Source: Azolla caroliniana (taxonomy: Eukaryota > Polypodiophyta). Taken from it: DNA of 64,000 nucleotides. Of the stretch, positions 32,601 through 44,400 are shown piece by piece (position 1 is the first letter of the stretch; each line of letters begins with the position of its first letter). The stretch is from NCBI GenBank assembly GCA_043228905.1, contig JBHGNT010000010.1:20088001-20152000 (forward strand), read 5' to 3'. Position numbers and translations under genes: made by a program. The notes below the pieces were generated by a model, which was given only the letters and a program-made list of their open reading frames with translations, ran no database searches and was not told the origin of the DNA.

Positions 32601-33360
32601 CACCCAACACAGGAATTCCTTGTGAAACAACTGAACCTTCTACACTATAACCATTGACGAAGAAAATCTCGCCAACATCAACATTCCCAAACCCTAATTT
32701 TACATGTGGGTCACCTTTAATCTCCAAATCAAAGTTTGGGTGATGAGCTTCAAGCACATATTCACCAGGGGTTAGGTCAACAAACTTAAACTCGCCATCG
32801 AAAGTGGTCAAAACGGAAGGTAAAAGAGCATCATTAATTGCAACATTCTCAGTATCATCATGATAACCATTTTTAGACATCAGTCTAATACTAACACCAG
32901 CAGGACCTTTCCCTTTTGATGAACAACTAGGTCCTCCAACAACACCGACCACTTTTCCGGAAAGGGAAAAGCCGGTGTATCGGAAGTTAATGTCGTTATT
33001 TCCATTACAGCCTTTATTATCAACGATCACAGTGACTCTGGTGGGGTTCCATGACCATCCAGGGGGTCCTTTCACAGAGAGGAAAAACGTACCTTTGTCA
33101 TAAGAAGGGATGAAATAGTAACCATTCGGAGCACAATGAACTGTTTCTTTGATGAGACCGTCGGTGGTTTGAAGATCTACAGTGATGTGGGAGTAGTCTG
33201 GCTTCGGATCTGAATTCGATTTGACGCGAGTTAGCTTCGGATCTGGTTCTACGAATCCTCCACAGCCATGGATTACATCTGAAGAAGAAGAAACGGGGGA
33301 GAAGGAGGAAGAAACGAGAGAGAAACAGAGCAGGGAAGGAAGGAGCAGAAACAGAGCCAT
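29674..33360 (-). CDS. NOMO: NOMO (nodal modulator / pM5) homologue, ER membrane protein
   Basis: One uninterrupted frame of 1,228 codons from ATG 33360, about the usual length of plant NOMO proteins. Residues 1-22 are a signal peptide (MALFLLLPSLLCFSLVSS). The body is a chain of carboxypeptidase-regulatory-like / carbohydrate-binding-like beta-sandwich repeats, seen as recurring segments such as GFSLSGKVVG, GYSVEGSVV, GFSIGGRVIS, GEYVLEAHHPN and GKYQLTV. A single transmembrane helix near 1174-1194 (VVVALLVIMLFFIIQKV) is followed by a short basic tail ending KRTY. The family is a luminal, type I ER-membrane protein; in animals it partners with Nicalin and TMEM147 and is found in ER translocon complexes. 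Its partners in this plant are inferred only. It lies downstream of the PSD gene on the same strand. Confidence 0.93.
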   Translation of the reverse strand: MALFLLLPSLLCFSLVSSSFSPVSSSSDVIHGCGGFVEPDPKLTRVKSNSDPKPDYSHITVDLQTTDGLIKETVHCAPNGYYFIPSYDKGTFFLSVKGPPGWSWNPTRVTVIVDNKGCNGNNDINFRYTGFSLSGKVVGVVGGPSCSSKGKGPAGVSIRLMSKNGYHDDTENVAINDALLPSVLTTFDGEFKFVDLTPGEYVLEAHHPNFDLEIKGDPHVKLGFGNVDVGEIFFVNGYSVEGSVVSQGIPVLGVHVYLYSDDITAVKCGTKSISNLASHGKGLCHSVSDANGKFVFNSLPCGKYKLVPFYRGENTVFDVSPSEVEVNVGHQNIFISEPFKVTGFSIGGRVISSQGEGIEGVQILIDDLLKAVTDVGGYYKLDQVTSTKYTIKAQKPHYKFSSLENFMVLPNMASLPDIVATKYDLCGSIVIDSNTHSLRRQVALTHGPANVNAQTKWVDVTGSFCFEVPPGEYRLTPLTSKAEQLSGLVFASSYIDVVVTMPILDVVLTQAQVSVSGSVKCIVECDANVSVFLSPIVPGTQTLDPKRKQATSLRDDSSSFLFEKVLPGKYQLTVRHELLNDIPRLDDAWCWEKNTLEADVGTSNLENIQFIQKGFWMAVHSTHDAEASILHPDGKTSTRHIVKGWQHICVEQPGVYTLQILKTCTLFGLFPFTFDTSNPIPIKLVAQKYMLSGQILIENSANMNVEELANNIVVLVWRGDGSFADSNNRLQPVTGEDGSAFLEYIHWADMGDKLTFVPRDVRGITGYGESESAQEYLFYPREQHAYVEVDGCQPSIPSFVARPGMYIKGNVSPSLAGVNIIIRKEGEKNGDALMTVVTESDGSYAVGPLYDDISYVVEAAKAGYYCKALDSENFICQKLGQILVHILPGQGAEDQLPSVLLSLSGDSGFRKNALTSYGEEAYVFDSLFPGSFFLRPLLKEYSFSPASLAIDLESGSVVDVSFTASRISFSVLGTVTSLTGKPEEGISVEARAESKSYYEEAISDAEGKYRLRGLKPDTIYSIKVSLKDDDNTEFSSRIERASPSSYKLQVNMNDSTGVDFVVFDRPLTTIITGTVEGAEKWQQHLAIRVVASSGSSSSSRVEKVIPLPLSHFFEVQDLPRGKYSVQLVLGLSGKTHGFESDSVDIDLGKNPQVHVGALRFIVQEEHGKQELASAPVTPVVVALLVIMLFFIIQKVIAEGQFWVHTGSTVTASPSQPRKERSLLRKRTY

Positions 33361-33700
33361 GCCCCTGTCTCTGTCTCTGTCTCTGTCTTCAGATCTTGTA
33401 GAGCAAAAAGAGAGAGAACAAAAAAATCAAGCCTATATGTATATATCATATGTATTTTGTTCTTCTTCCAATTCTTTTGGGTGGGGTAAGAGACACTTTA
33501 TTCATATATTTGGTAGCTGCCCTTGCCCCTCCCTTTCAACTTCTGCTAATTACAAAACTGCCCTTCTGGTTTTCTTCCCTTTCCCATCCATCCATCTTTC
33601 CTTTTGTCTTGTCTAATTTAAGATCATAAGAGAGCTTCCATCGATTGATCTGTTCCTCGAGTTGCATGCTTCGCAGTTCGTCGGAGCTTCCCGCTAGAAG
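33361..33700 (-). promoter_or_regulatory. NOMO 5' flank
   Basis: Directly before the NOMO ATG is a purine-rich (GACAGA)n stretch on the minus strand (33367-33392), likely 5' leader. Farther upstream is the 88-bp tandem repeat. No TATA box was assigned. Confidence 0.4.
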
Positions 33701-33957
33701 TGCCAATGTCAGTAACCATGCTAATCTCTCACATCCCCCAAGAGCCCTCCAACTTCCACCCAAGGGCCGACACTTTTCACGCTAGAAGTGCCAATGTCAG
33801 TAACCATGCTAATCTCTCACATCCCCCAAGAGCCCTCCAACTTCCACCCAAGGGCCGACACTTTTCACGCTAGAAGTGCCAATGTCAGTAACCATGCCCA
33901 TCTCTCACATCCCCCCAAAGAGCCCTCCAACTTCCACCAAGGCCCGGCACTTTTCAT
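33692..33957. repeat. 88-bp tandem repeat, about three copies, upstream of NOMO
   Basis: Units begin at 33692, 33780 and 33868, each starting CGCTAGAAGTGCCAATGTC. The first two are almost identical. The third has small differences (CATGCCCATCTC for CATGCTAATCTC, one extra C). The array starts about 330 bp upstream of the NOMO start codon. Confidence 0.95.
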
Positions 33958-34350
33958 CACAAAAGTCTAGCTACAAACCCGTTTAATTCCACATGGAACT
34001 TTGTCGCAATTCCGATTACTCCATCAAGTAAGTTCTAACCACACATTGACACAAGTGTTTTATACGCTTTGTGCATTGGATGAAACATTGCCAAGCTTTA
34101 TGAAGGGTCTTATACCTATATTCTAATTAGTCATCTATATGAAGGGTCTTATACTTGAGGTATACATATATATCCCTCAGACTTCCACCAAAGGGCAACA
34201 CATTTTGCCACAAAGGCCTAGCTAGCAATTTAGTTAATTCCACTACTCCATCGAGGTTAAGCTCTAACCATACATTGGGACAACTATTTTATATGCTTTG
34301 TACATTTGATTAAACATTGCCAAGCCCTATGAAGGACCTTATATCTAGTC
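33945..34350. repeat. Diverged ~165-bp direct repeat
   Basis: 33945-34110 and 34190-34350 share ordered blocks: CACAAAAGTCTAGCTA / CACAAAGGCCTAGCTA, GTTAATTCCA-like, AAACATTGCCAAGC, and TATGAAGG followed by CTTATA. They are contiguous with the end of the 88-bp array. Confidence 0.75.
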
Positions 34351-34379
34351 ATGTGGTCAACACTATCTATATTTTTCCC

Positions 34380-34580
34380 TATCATAATTACTTTATCGAT
34401 GTAGTAAGTTATTACATTGCTAACCCTAAGTCCTAGGTTCGAGACCCAATTATCTCAGCTCTCTATTACTCCATCCATATCCACTTAATAAACTAGATGC
34501 CAATGTGGACTGTAGGTATTGGCCCTATGACCTGTATTCTCCATTGGGAAACCTTACCAATTGAGCTACATCCATCATAC
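34380..34580. repeat. SINE-like unit with inverted tRNA-like halves, second copy
   Basis: The plus-strand half has an excellent B box, AGGTTCGAGACCC (34435-34447). The minus-strand half has TAGCTCAATTGGTAAGG (about 34567-34551) and a worn B box. Order and spacing match 15412-15590. Confidence 0.5.
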
Positions 34581-35405
34581 TCACCATTTCACACACAATG
34601 CCAAACATCACATTCAAGTTATACAGTTTTTGTTGAAAATATCCACCAAAATATTGCATTAGCAAATATCAAAACCTCCATGAATTATATTATGGGAAAG
34701 AAGAAAAATATAAATCTCAGCATTGAGAAAAGATACCTAGAGCCAAGCCTCAAATAAGTTCCAGCTATATAAAAATACATCAAATGATGCACAATACATC
34801 GAAGAAATTTCTATAAAAGAAGCATATCAAGTGAATTTTTATTATGCATTTACACTACAGCCATTCATAATTTACTAGGCCTTCCAGTATTTTTGACCCA
34901 TCAATTAATTAGCTACCATGAATGTCGTATTTCCCAAATGAGAGCATTTTCAAGCTTTCATTTAGAATTTCACCAAATTCTTGTCGTGTTTCAAACAATC
35001 ATGGAATTTTGATCATATCCTTAGTTTGTCAAATTCATTCATGCCTCGAATGGTTACATATCATCATCACATGCTCTTCTGGACAACAAAACCCATCCTT
35101 TTGTATTGTGTCCCCCATGGAAAATCGAATAATTAACAATAATCGACCATATGTGCTTTTATCTTTCCAAGCTTTCTATTTCATCCTTTCTATATTAGTC
35201 TTCATCAATTAAAATGACTTTCAAGTTTGGTTTTTTTAAATGAGAAAAGAGACGAATAGGGATATAGGGAGGTTTAATCAAATGGATTAAATGCTCACAA
35301 ATAGAGAGTTTTAATGCATCAATGTGGTTTTCCCCACACTTTCCTATGGATAGAAATGTTATTTTAGAAAACAAACTCAAAATGAATGTCCAAAGGATTG
35401 CTCTA

Positions 35406-38400
35406 TCATTCAAACTCCAAACTATCATCTCCAGTTTCATCAAGCTCACCAAGGTGAGCACATCTTGCATTAAAACTAGTGGAAGCCATGATTCCTTTTT
35501 TGGCTATCTCATTGTCTAGTCCCAACACACTATTCTTGACACTAGGTCGTGGTGTCGTCGCAACATCTTCATCGGGCATTCGTGTAGAAAAACCGAGACT
35601 CATTCCCATATATACCAACGTCTCTAATGATTTCTCACTGTTTGCAACTAGATCCTCATCAAAATCGATAGCACCCTTCAATTGATAAAAGAAAGATCAA
35701 TCTATGGTAACCAAGAGATAAAACTAACTACACTCAGCTATAATTCCAAAATATTCAAGCATTTGCATTGTATTATGTAAAACTCCAGCATTGGTATAGA
35801 TATCAATATACCAATCACGGATGAGACAGAAAATGCTAACCTTTTCAAACACGCAAATAACCGTACTTCCACCGAATGAGAAGAAACCAAACTGCATGAA
35901 CACAGTCGACCATTAGAACAAATCTAACTTAAGAGTGGTAACAGAATGTTTCCTCAACAGATGGACTTCTTGTAAAAAGGCTTACCTCATCACCTTTCTT
36001 TACATGGTCACCATCTCTTTTGGTAAACGTTATGCTCCCAACCATTGTTGCACCAATAGCTACAAATGCCATCTGAGATACAAGAGTGTTCACTTTAGGT
36101 CAATGAAGAGTGTTTGTACTACTCTTCTAAATTCACAATGATTCCATTGTACTAAATCTTAAAGTCACATTGAAACTTTTTACATAGTGCAATTAATGCT
36201 TGTTGGGATCTGGATATACCTTGCCAAACTCCTTGCTTTCAATTACATTCACTTCCCGTTTATTATCTGTGAACACATTACAGTACTTGCTATTCACAGC
36301 GATAGGATTGACCTGCGAAAACTCATGAGTCAAGTTTCCAATATGTCAAGAAATCATTCGTTCTCTTCAAGTCGATAATTAATTCCATCATACCGTGTAT
36401 AAGTTACCAGGAATTGGTACGTTTTTTCCAATCACACCAGTAATGGGCACATGAAATCTATGATAATCCTGTAAATTCATAAAATCGAAAAAAATAACAA
36501 TTATCATGGCATGAGACGGTTATCAATATGATAACAGCATAAGAACGAAAGTTTGTTTAAAAAGAATGAGTACTTGTGGAGCAAGTCGAAAAATAGCAAT
36601 AGATCCACCTTCAAAATCATTTGCGACAACCTCCTCACCAAGAAGACCCTTTATAGAGAATTTACGGCCCTGTAAAATCCAAATATTAGCATTATTTTCC
36701 AGTAAAATATTATGTGGTAAATCTTTGAACATCACTTTTTTTGCACCTCTGCTTCTATCTAGGATCGGAATATTTGAAATGGCATCTCTAAAACCCTCTA
36801 TATCACATACATTCAAGGTCTATTTAAAAGCCTCTATATCATGATTCAAATGCACGACATACATATACTCTTTAAATACCAACCCCGCCTGCATCACATA
36901 TATAAATCTTGCACACAGTGTTGGAACAAGTCTCATGGAAATGTGGAAAATAATAGCTAAATAAATAAATAAAGAGATATAGTAATATAAATAAATAAGA
37001 ATTATATTTCTTATAAAGTTGGTTTCCTTCATTAGAAGGAAACTCCCTTGGTGGTGGTAAGCTATAAAGCCACCACCACCCACTATACAAGTAGGGTGTT
37101 TTCCATTAAGATAATAGTAGGAATCAACAACGGTTCGGGTTAGGCTTAACCGATTTGGCCTATCCAATCCAAACTGGTTAAGCCTAAACTGGTTTAGGGG
37201 TTATATGTAAATAAGTATTAATCATAAGAAAGAACTTTAAAACCCCGTATGTTGAACTCAAATGCTACTGTTAAATAAACCACCCAAATACAATTTGATG
37301 CAGTAATTTCTCAACTACCCATATTTAAAATTTCCATAAAAAGCTTCTACCATCAAGTCAACTGTGTGGAATACATCAGTTAAAAGTTTGGGCTGTATTT
37401 CATGCATAATACAAATATGAGCATGTCATAGCTTCCACATGTATATTATCTACTACATGTTGTCAAACTGTCTAAAATATATAACACTAAGTTTACTCTG
37501 GAATTAAAATAGGAGCATCAAAGCCCATTACAAACCTTAATCCAAAATCGCTTAGCATCATCTACAGATTTGTATACCATAAGACGGCAATCTGCTGCAC
37601 AAACAGCGACATAATCATTTTCCTCATTGTCAATAGGACGAACTCCAGGCTTAAGCTCACGGGTAAAGAAGTCATTGAAAGTCTGGATGCAATATAGACG
37701 GTGTTACACATTTTGAAGCTGGAATATTATTTCAGCATCCAATAATATGTAAATCATCTATTAGATGAGAGTACAATGACCAAACCTTATAACTCTCAAT
37801 GGAACACTTAAATTCATCAATGTTGATACGGTCCTGTGCCAAAAACAAGAAAGCATGAAAAGGAAAAAAGAAACATTCATATTGAAAAAAAGAGCTAACT
37901 TCCCTTTTTCCCCTGAAGGACAGGACACAGCAATGAGGGGGGATAAGGGACATTCACACAATAGAAACATAGGCAGCCACACATCACACTAGTTACCATT
38001 GCTGACACAATGTGTACACAAATTCAAATACTGAGCACACTAACTCCACACAAATTAAAGCACATGTGCACATGCAAACCACTTAAAGTATAGTAAACAG
38101 ATCAATATATATAATGGATTTATACATACATTATGCACATATGTGTATTTATAGACATGGTTTGAAGAGTAAAACATAAATATGCAAAAACAAAATTGAT
38201 TGTATCAATAAACACCGGATTTCTAAAGTTCTTGCATTTGAAACCCAGAGAATAGGTGAAAATACAAAATAACGGGTGGGCTATGCTTGCATATATTCTT
38301 GGTTCTTTTCCGATTATCATCCCCATTTCCAGATTCAATTTTACAGAAAAAGTAGACAAGAAAAAACAGAATCACCTGGAAAAATTCAATGAACTTGGGT

Positions 38401-41400
38401 ATGTCTTTAGCTGATTCAGGTGAGCTCATTTCAATTCCTTGTTTTTTTGATAAGTTTGAAAGCAACTCCTTGGTACCTACAGATCAGGACTTTACACCTA
38501 CTGGTAATCATAAATATATGGTTTCATACACATCTCGCTATTAAACATTTTTTGAGGAACAAGGAGGAGCATCCCATGAAATCACTGTATAGAAATTGCA
38601 AATTTTGGGGTTTTAAAGAACAACAAAATAATAAGTTTCAAACCATCTAATGAAGATGAGGAACTGTGTTTACATGTAAACCCTTCAAAACCTTTAACAA
38701 TGAGCTAACTATATACTTTATTTTTACATGTTCCCATTATAACAATTTACCTTCACAAATTGTTTTAGTAATTATTACTAGACTTCAGCTCTTTCTTACA
38801 ATTTAATTTTATAAATATCAAACAAACCCGAAGTTTTCTGTTGCCCAGCCTTCATAAACAATGATATTTTTGAATATATTTCGAATTCAAAAGTTTGATG
38901 CTTCTAAATTAAATATGCATGAGCGAGAGAGATAAATCAAAAAGAGTTTTATACAAGTATCCAGGTCAATTGCTCTCAGTTATAAGACCAGAGATGCATA
39001 TCATCTCTAGAAAAATCCTTCAGAATTGTGGTGTAGCCGTTCAGAGGCAAGCGGAAATCAAAACCAATGCAATGATATCCAAATCTAAATTAAACATGAT
39101 GCAAAAACGCCCACAAATTTTGAGGTAAGTCTGCATTATTCCCTTGTCCTACTCACATGTTAAAGTACGAACTAGGAAATACCAAATTGTAAACAGAAAA
39201 CTCCTTCAGCTCTGACTTAACAGCTCTGTTGTTTACTAATGTGTGGAAATGAGCATTAAACATAAATGAATCCATAACAAGAACGATGAACTTAACAGTT
39301 AAGCGAGCACTCTGTTTTTCTTCCTTTGCACATAAAGTTATTTAGCAAGAAGGAGATGGAAAGCTACCTTTATCAATCAATGTAAGACCCAGTTTAGACT
39401 GATATATGGCTCGCATTGCTAAAACAATTTTACTGTCAATCAACTCCTCATCAAGCCGTTGAGTTCTTCGGTCAAAAACCTGATTATTATATTCAAACAT
39501 TTAATAATATACAATGTCTACCTTTGCATCACACTTTCCAGAAAACTAGAGATAGATATGTGCCATGCAGCATGCAGAAGTAACAAACCTTAAAAGTTTC
39601 TGGAGCTCACGCATCAAATTTATTTTCATAAGAGGTAAACGAAACAAACCAAATAGTTTCATGTAAAAGTATTCGCCTCTTAGCAAAATATTGATGCAAA
39701 GATAGCAAAATGATTTTGAATCCAGCAAAAGCTTTTTGATAAGAACAGTCATTTATCAGTTTAATACCTGACACCTGTTCTATGATTTCGGACAGGAAGA
39801 AACATGAGAGCGGTGGAAGGAAGATATCTTGATATATGACAAAATATCCTATTAGACATTCAACACATTCCACAACAGACATACAAACACCTGCCTTCAG
39901 ACAGGAGCCAATCATGCCATCTTTGACAGCCTATGCATATACACAGCAAAGTGTATCAATAATTAGTTCAGCATTCTGTTAAGACTCACCAAGATATGTG
40001 ATGACTTAGATCCTTCCTTCAGTCCAATATCATAGGATGATAGATGAGCCCACTCACTTAACTTAAACATCCATCTACATACAAAAAAGAGAATTTTGAA
40101 TATTACAAGAGTGAGAACTACATTCTTGTGTAGTCCCCTGAAAACAAATTGAAATGAAACGATGTGTGACATTATCGCATGCAGAAAGATAAAATGACAT
40201 ATGAGACCATCAACCTGCCTGATCGGGCACATGAGTATAGAGCCACTCAGGAGGGAGAAATCCTAATCTGAAAAATCAATGATCTGTAGAAATCTAAAGT
40301 TTTCCAAGGACCTTGTTTTGCTTGAAATTGCAATTTCATCTGAAATCCTGATCTCACCCGAAACTCTAATTTCTAATGCAGAGACCCTAATCTTGGTGTA
40401 GATCTGATCTTTCTTCTTCTACTTCTCATGTTTGAATCTGTGTGTGTGTGTGCAATGGCAAAGGAAGGAAGACGCAATGCACTCTATAAAATGCTATAAT
40501 GCTCTGTGAAACCTATATAGAATATTCATTTGCCAATCAACTTCCTAAGCAATGAAGTAAAAGAAACCAGCACTAATCAAGACAGTTGCTTGATCAACGG
40601 AACTAAATTTGTTGCTCCGCATTCCAGTTTCCAAATGCTTATAGCTCTCTAACAGTCACACCACTTTAAGTCCATGCTTTGATATCCATCCATCACAACT
40701 GATTGCAAATGAAATAGTTGCTAGGATTGTGCAAGTAATGGTGTCAACCAAGATGATGGTGCGGGCGAAAAAAAAATCAAACTTTTTTGAAATGATAAAT
40801 ACTTGTTAAATACGTAGAATACGTCAAATTCTAAAAAACGACAGTTCTAAAACATAGAATATGTGTAGAATACGCGTTTTTTAACAATACGGTAAAATCT
40901 TATCATTATATTGGCACATGCCATTATTAACCATAAATATTGCTTTAGATCATATCAACCATTTTTATATAATGTATACTCACCCATACGAAGCTTGTTT
41001 CTCAGTTAAGAACCCCCCAGTCATGGTTTGATATCCAGTGCCTTCATCAAAACATAGACTTATGTGTATTACATCATCAATAGCTTGAGACTTTCCAAGC
41101 TTCTCTCCACATACAGGACATCTATTCATCAAACCTGACCTGCTACGAATAAACATCTTAGATGATAACCTCTAAACGAAAAGCAAAATTTTTAAACCAT
41201 TTTTGACAGTCATAATAATGCAAATGACTATCTGTTGAATGGGATAAACACAACATATATATAACTGATGGAGAAGGTTGCCCCATCCCACTTTGAGCAA
41301 GACCTGCTCGAGCAGGAGTCGGCCCTTACAGTACTCTCCACCTCAATTCCACAAGGGATACAAAGGCAATCACAGCTCACAAAATTTCTTCTGATGCAAT

Positions 41401-44400
41401 CAAATATACTTCTTCCTTTCCTCTCCCAACCACCCTACATCCCATACTCACAGTTACTAGTGAAGCCCTTCATGCTATAAATTTACCCCAAGAATCATAA
41501 TCAACTGCAAAACCATGTCATGCAACAGCATTGCTATCATATATCTCTAGAAAACCCAAACTATAATTCTCCTTTTCTAGTATAAGCCTAACAATCGGCA
41601 ACAGTTCAGTTTGAACCAAACCAAACCGCAAAACCGCAGCTTAACGGTTTGGTTCGGTTCAAGTTTAAGTTTTTTTAAACGGTTCGGTTCAGTTTCAACA
41701 GTCACAACCCGCAGTTAAAACGGTTTAACTGTTTTTATTTTTTTTATTTTTTTTAAATTTTTTTTTTTAATTAATAAAATGTTTTTAAACAATCTTTTCA
41801 TTTTTAGACCTTATTCTCATATTTTAGGAACATCCTTAAAATTTTTAAAATTTTTAAAAATGAAATATTTTAAATTTTAAATTTTAAATTTTAAATTTTA
41901 AATTTTGACCTAAGTTGAAAACCGAAATCGAACCACGAAAGCGCAGTTTTTACGGTTTAATAGTTTAACGGTTTGAAAATTGTTTAGCGGTTCGGTTTAA
42001 CAGTTTCGTGGTGGTCCCTTGATCACGACCACCCAAAGAGAGGGTTCCATTATAGAGCATTTCCACGGGGTAAGTTCTTTCGGTTCAGTTCAGGTTTCAA
42101 AATATTTAAACGGTTCGGTTGGACCCTCTCAAACCGACCCGAACCGTTGCCGATTGTTATATAAGCCACTCATATTTTTCTTCACGATCTCTCTTTGGAC
42201 TCTAGTAAATGTTAATATATTTCTTTCTCCTCTCCCAATGAAAGCAAACATAAAATCAAATATATGTACAATGAAAAAAGGACAGAATGTGAAAGAGGGC
42301 CTGTAGGATTACTTTTCTTGATACTCTGCCAGAAGCCCAGCAAGCTCATCAGAATTAACGTTTCCATCGTTATTCAAATCAGCTTGTAAAAAAAGTTCTT
42401 CAATCTACTTTTAAAAAAATAATAATCAATTTTATCATTTGCATATCCACCCTGAACTGTATAGGAATCCACTTGGCATCACTGCAAACTTTACCTCACG
42501 AGTTGATGCTTTTGCCCCAAATGCTTTAATGAGGTCACGAAACTCTTGCATTGACAATTCCCCACTTTCATCATAATCCTGAAATATCCAGCCAGTAAGA
42601 ATTTCTATGAGAACGATAAACTAGACATATTGCATACTTCTTGTGTTCCCTTGTGATGGTAGGAGGTTAAATACCATTACTTGGAGAAGACGCTTAGCAA
42701 AACTTCGTTCTGTTTCTAATCGATCCTGCCATAATCCCAGCATGGATAAATAGTGGATCATGATTGGGAGCTTATAATATGATAGTGCACAATTACACAA
42801 GTAGAAAAAAAAATAAGATATGAAACTCGCAGAGGCCTCTTCATGCTGTGCTTGTTATATAGAAAGTATCCAGAAACTACCACAATTTGATTCAGTACTC
42901 TCAATTATGCAAGCAGCAAAGAGAATATAGGAAATGGAGACCTCTGCACTATATCCAAAAGTGATTGAACCAACAGTTTTTGTCTTTGTGCTTGGATCAT
43001 ATAAATCAAGTGTTCTTGTTCTTTCACAGTTATTATCATTCCCCTGCAACAACATTTCTGCAATGAGAAAATCATTAAAACTTCACAAGGTTAACAAAAC
43101 AAAATCACCACCCGGCATATTTTAAAGGCACAGAGGTGTTTACATCAGCCAGGGCACTTGAAAGGTCCACTTCGCAGTACCCAACAAGATTATTCTTGGA
43201 TAACCTGTTTGTCTGTTACATTTTTAGCAAAGAGAACTATTATGTATGCATATCACATCTAAAGATCGATGATAAGATAATGTGTCTGTACCTCAAAGAC
43301 TGAAATTCGAGCAATGCGTGGTCCATTTTCTTCTAAAGCAATTTTCTTTTCCTACAGTTTTACAAGCATGGGGATGAAGCATTGACCATGAATCCTCAAA
43401 CAATAACAGTAATCTATCAACCCAAAATAACAAGACATGCATACCGTACAGAAAAAAAGAACAAGAATTACCCTTTATAAGGGTCCCATAAGAGCTATGG
43501 AAGCAATGGGCTGTACAAACCTAGAAAACGAGTATTTTAAGAAAGAATGATGTTTTCGTAAGGATAATACAGGCTGAAGCTTCAAACAGTGTCAAAATGT
43601 ATGTAACAATCATAAATGACTCATTTCTATTTTAAAGGGTTGTGTAACCTAAATCAAAACAGAATCCAAATTTTTTGACTAATATTTCTTATCGATAAAT
43701 GTAAGACCTTTACAGCATAAAACTCTAATTTAATATTTATATTTTTAATTATGTTATGTAAATACTAAACTGATCACTATAGATTAATCACATATCCACA
43801 ACAAGAGTAATTAAGGAGAAATTACTTAAAACGATGTTCAAGCTTTGATGCCAATGCTAATTTGATCCAACCTTAAATCATTTTGAAAAGACAAACGGAC
43901 ACAAGTCCCAATGCAAATTCGTAAACTTTTACATTTGACCATTTTGAGAAGTCAAAAGGCACTTTGAGCACAATATCAATTGATTTTCCTATTTATCACA
44001 ACCTTGAATAATTGAAGGGCTAGCTCTGAATTTCAAATATAAGTACCTTATGCAAAGAAAATAGTTTGCGCTTACAAATTCATCAAATAGTTTTGGTACG
44101 TCCCTATCGACATTTTCTTTAAAAGATATCAAAAGAACAAAACATTTTAAGAATTATTAGACTTCTATATACAATGTACACAATCCACATACAACTGTGT
44201 GTATTTTATGGCAGTTTAAGTATGTATTTTACAGCAGTTTAAGTTTTTAGAACAAAGGGTAGACCAAGCCAAAGAAATTCATCTTACTGATTTCCAGATA
44301 GGTTTGTCAGTACTGCGTTGATCCAGGTAGGTATATATTCCAATAGAAAAGACAAAGAATTGTAAGTCTAATGTGCATTAGAAAGAAAACATGGAGAAAA

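Noticed and set aside
37100-37210. Palindromic-looking GGTTAGGCTTAACC region in a PSD intron
   Set aside because: No matching terminal repeats or target duplication could be found.
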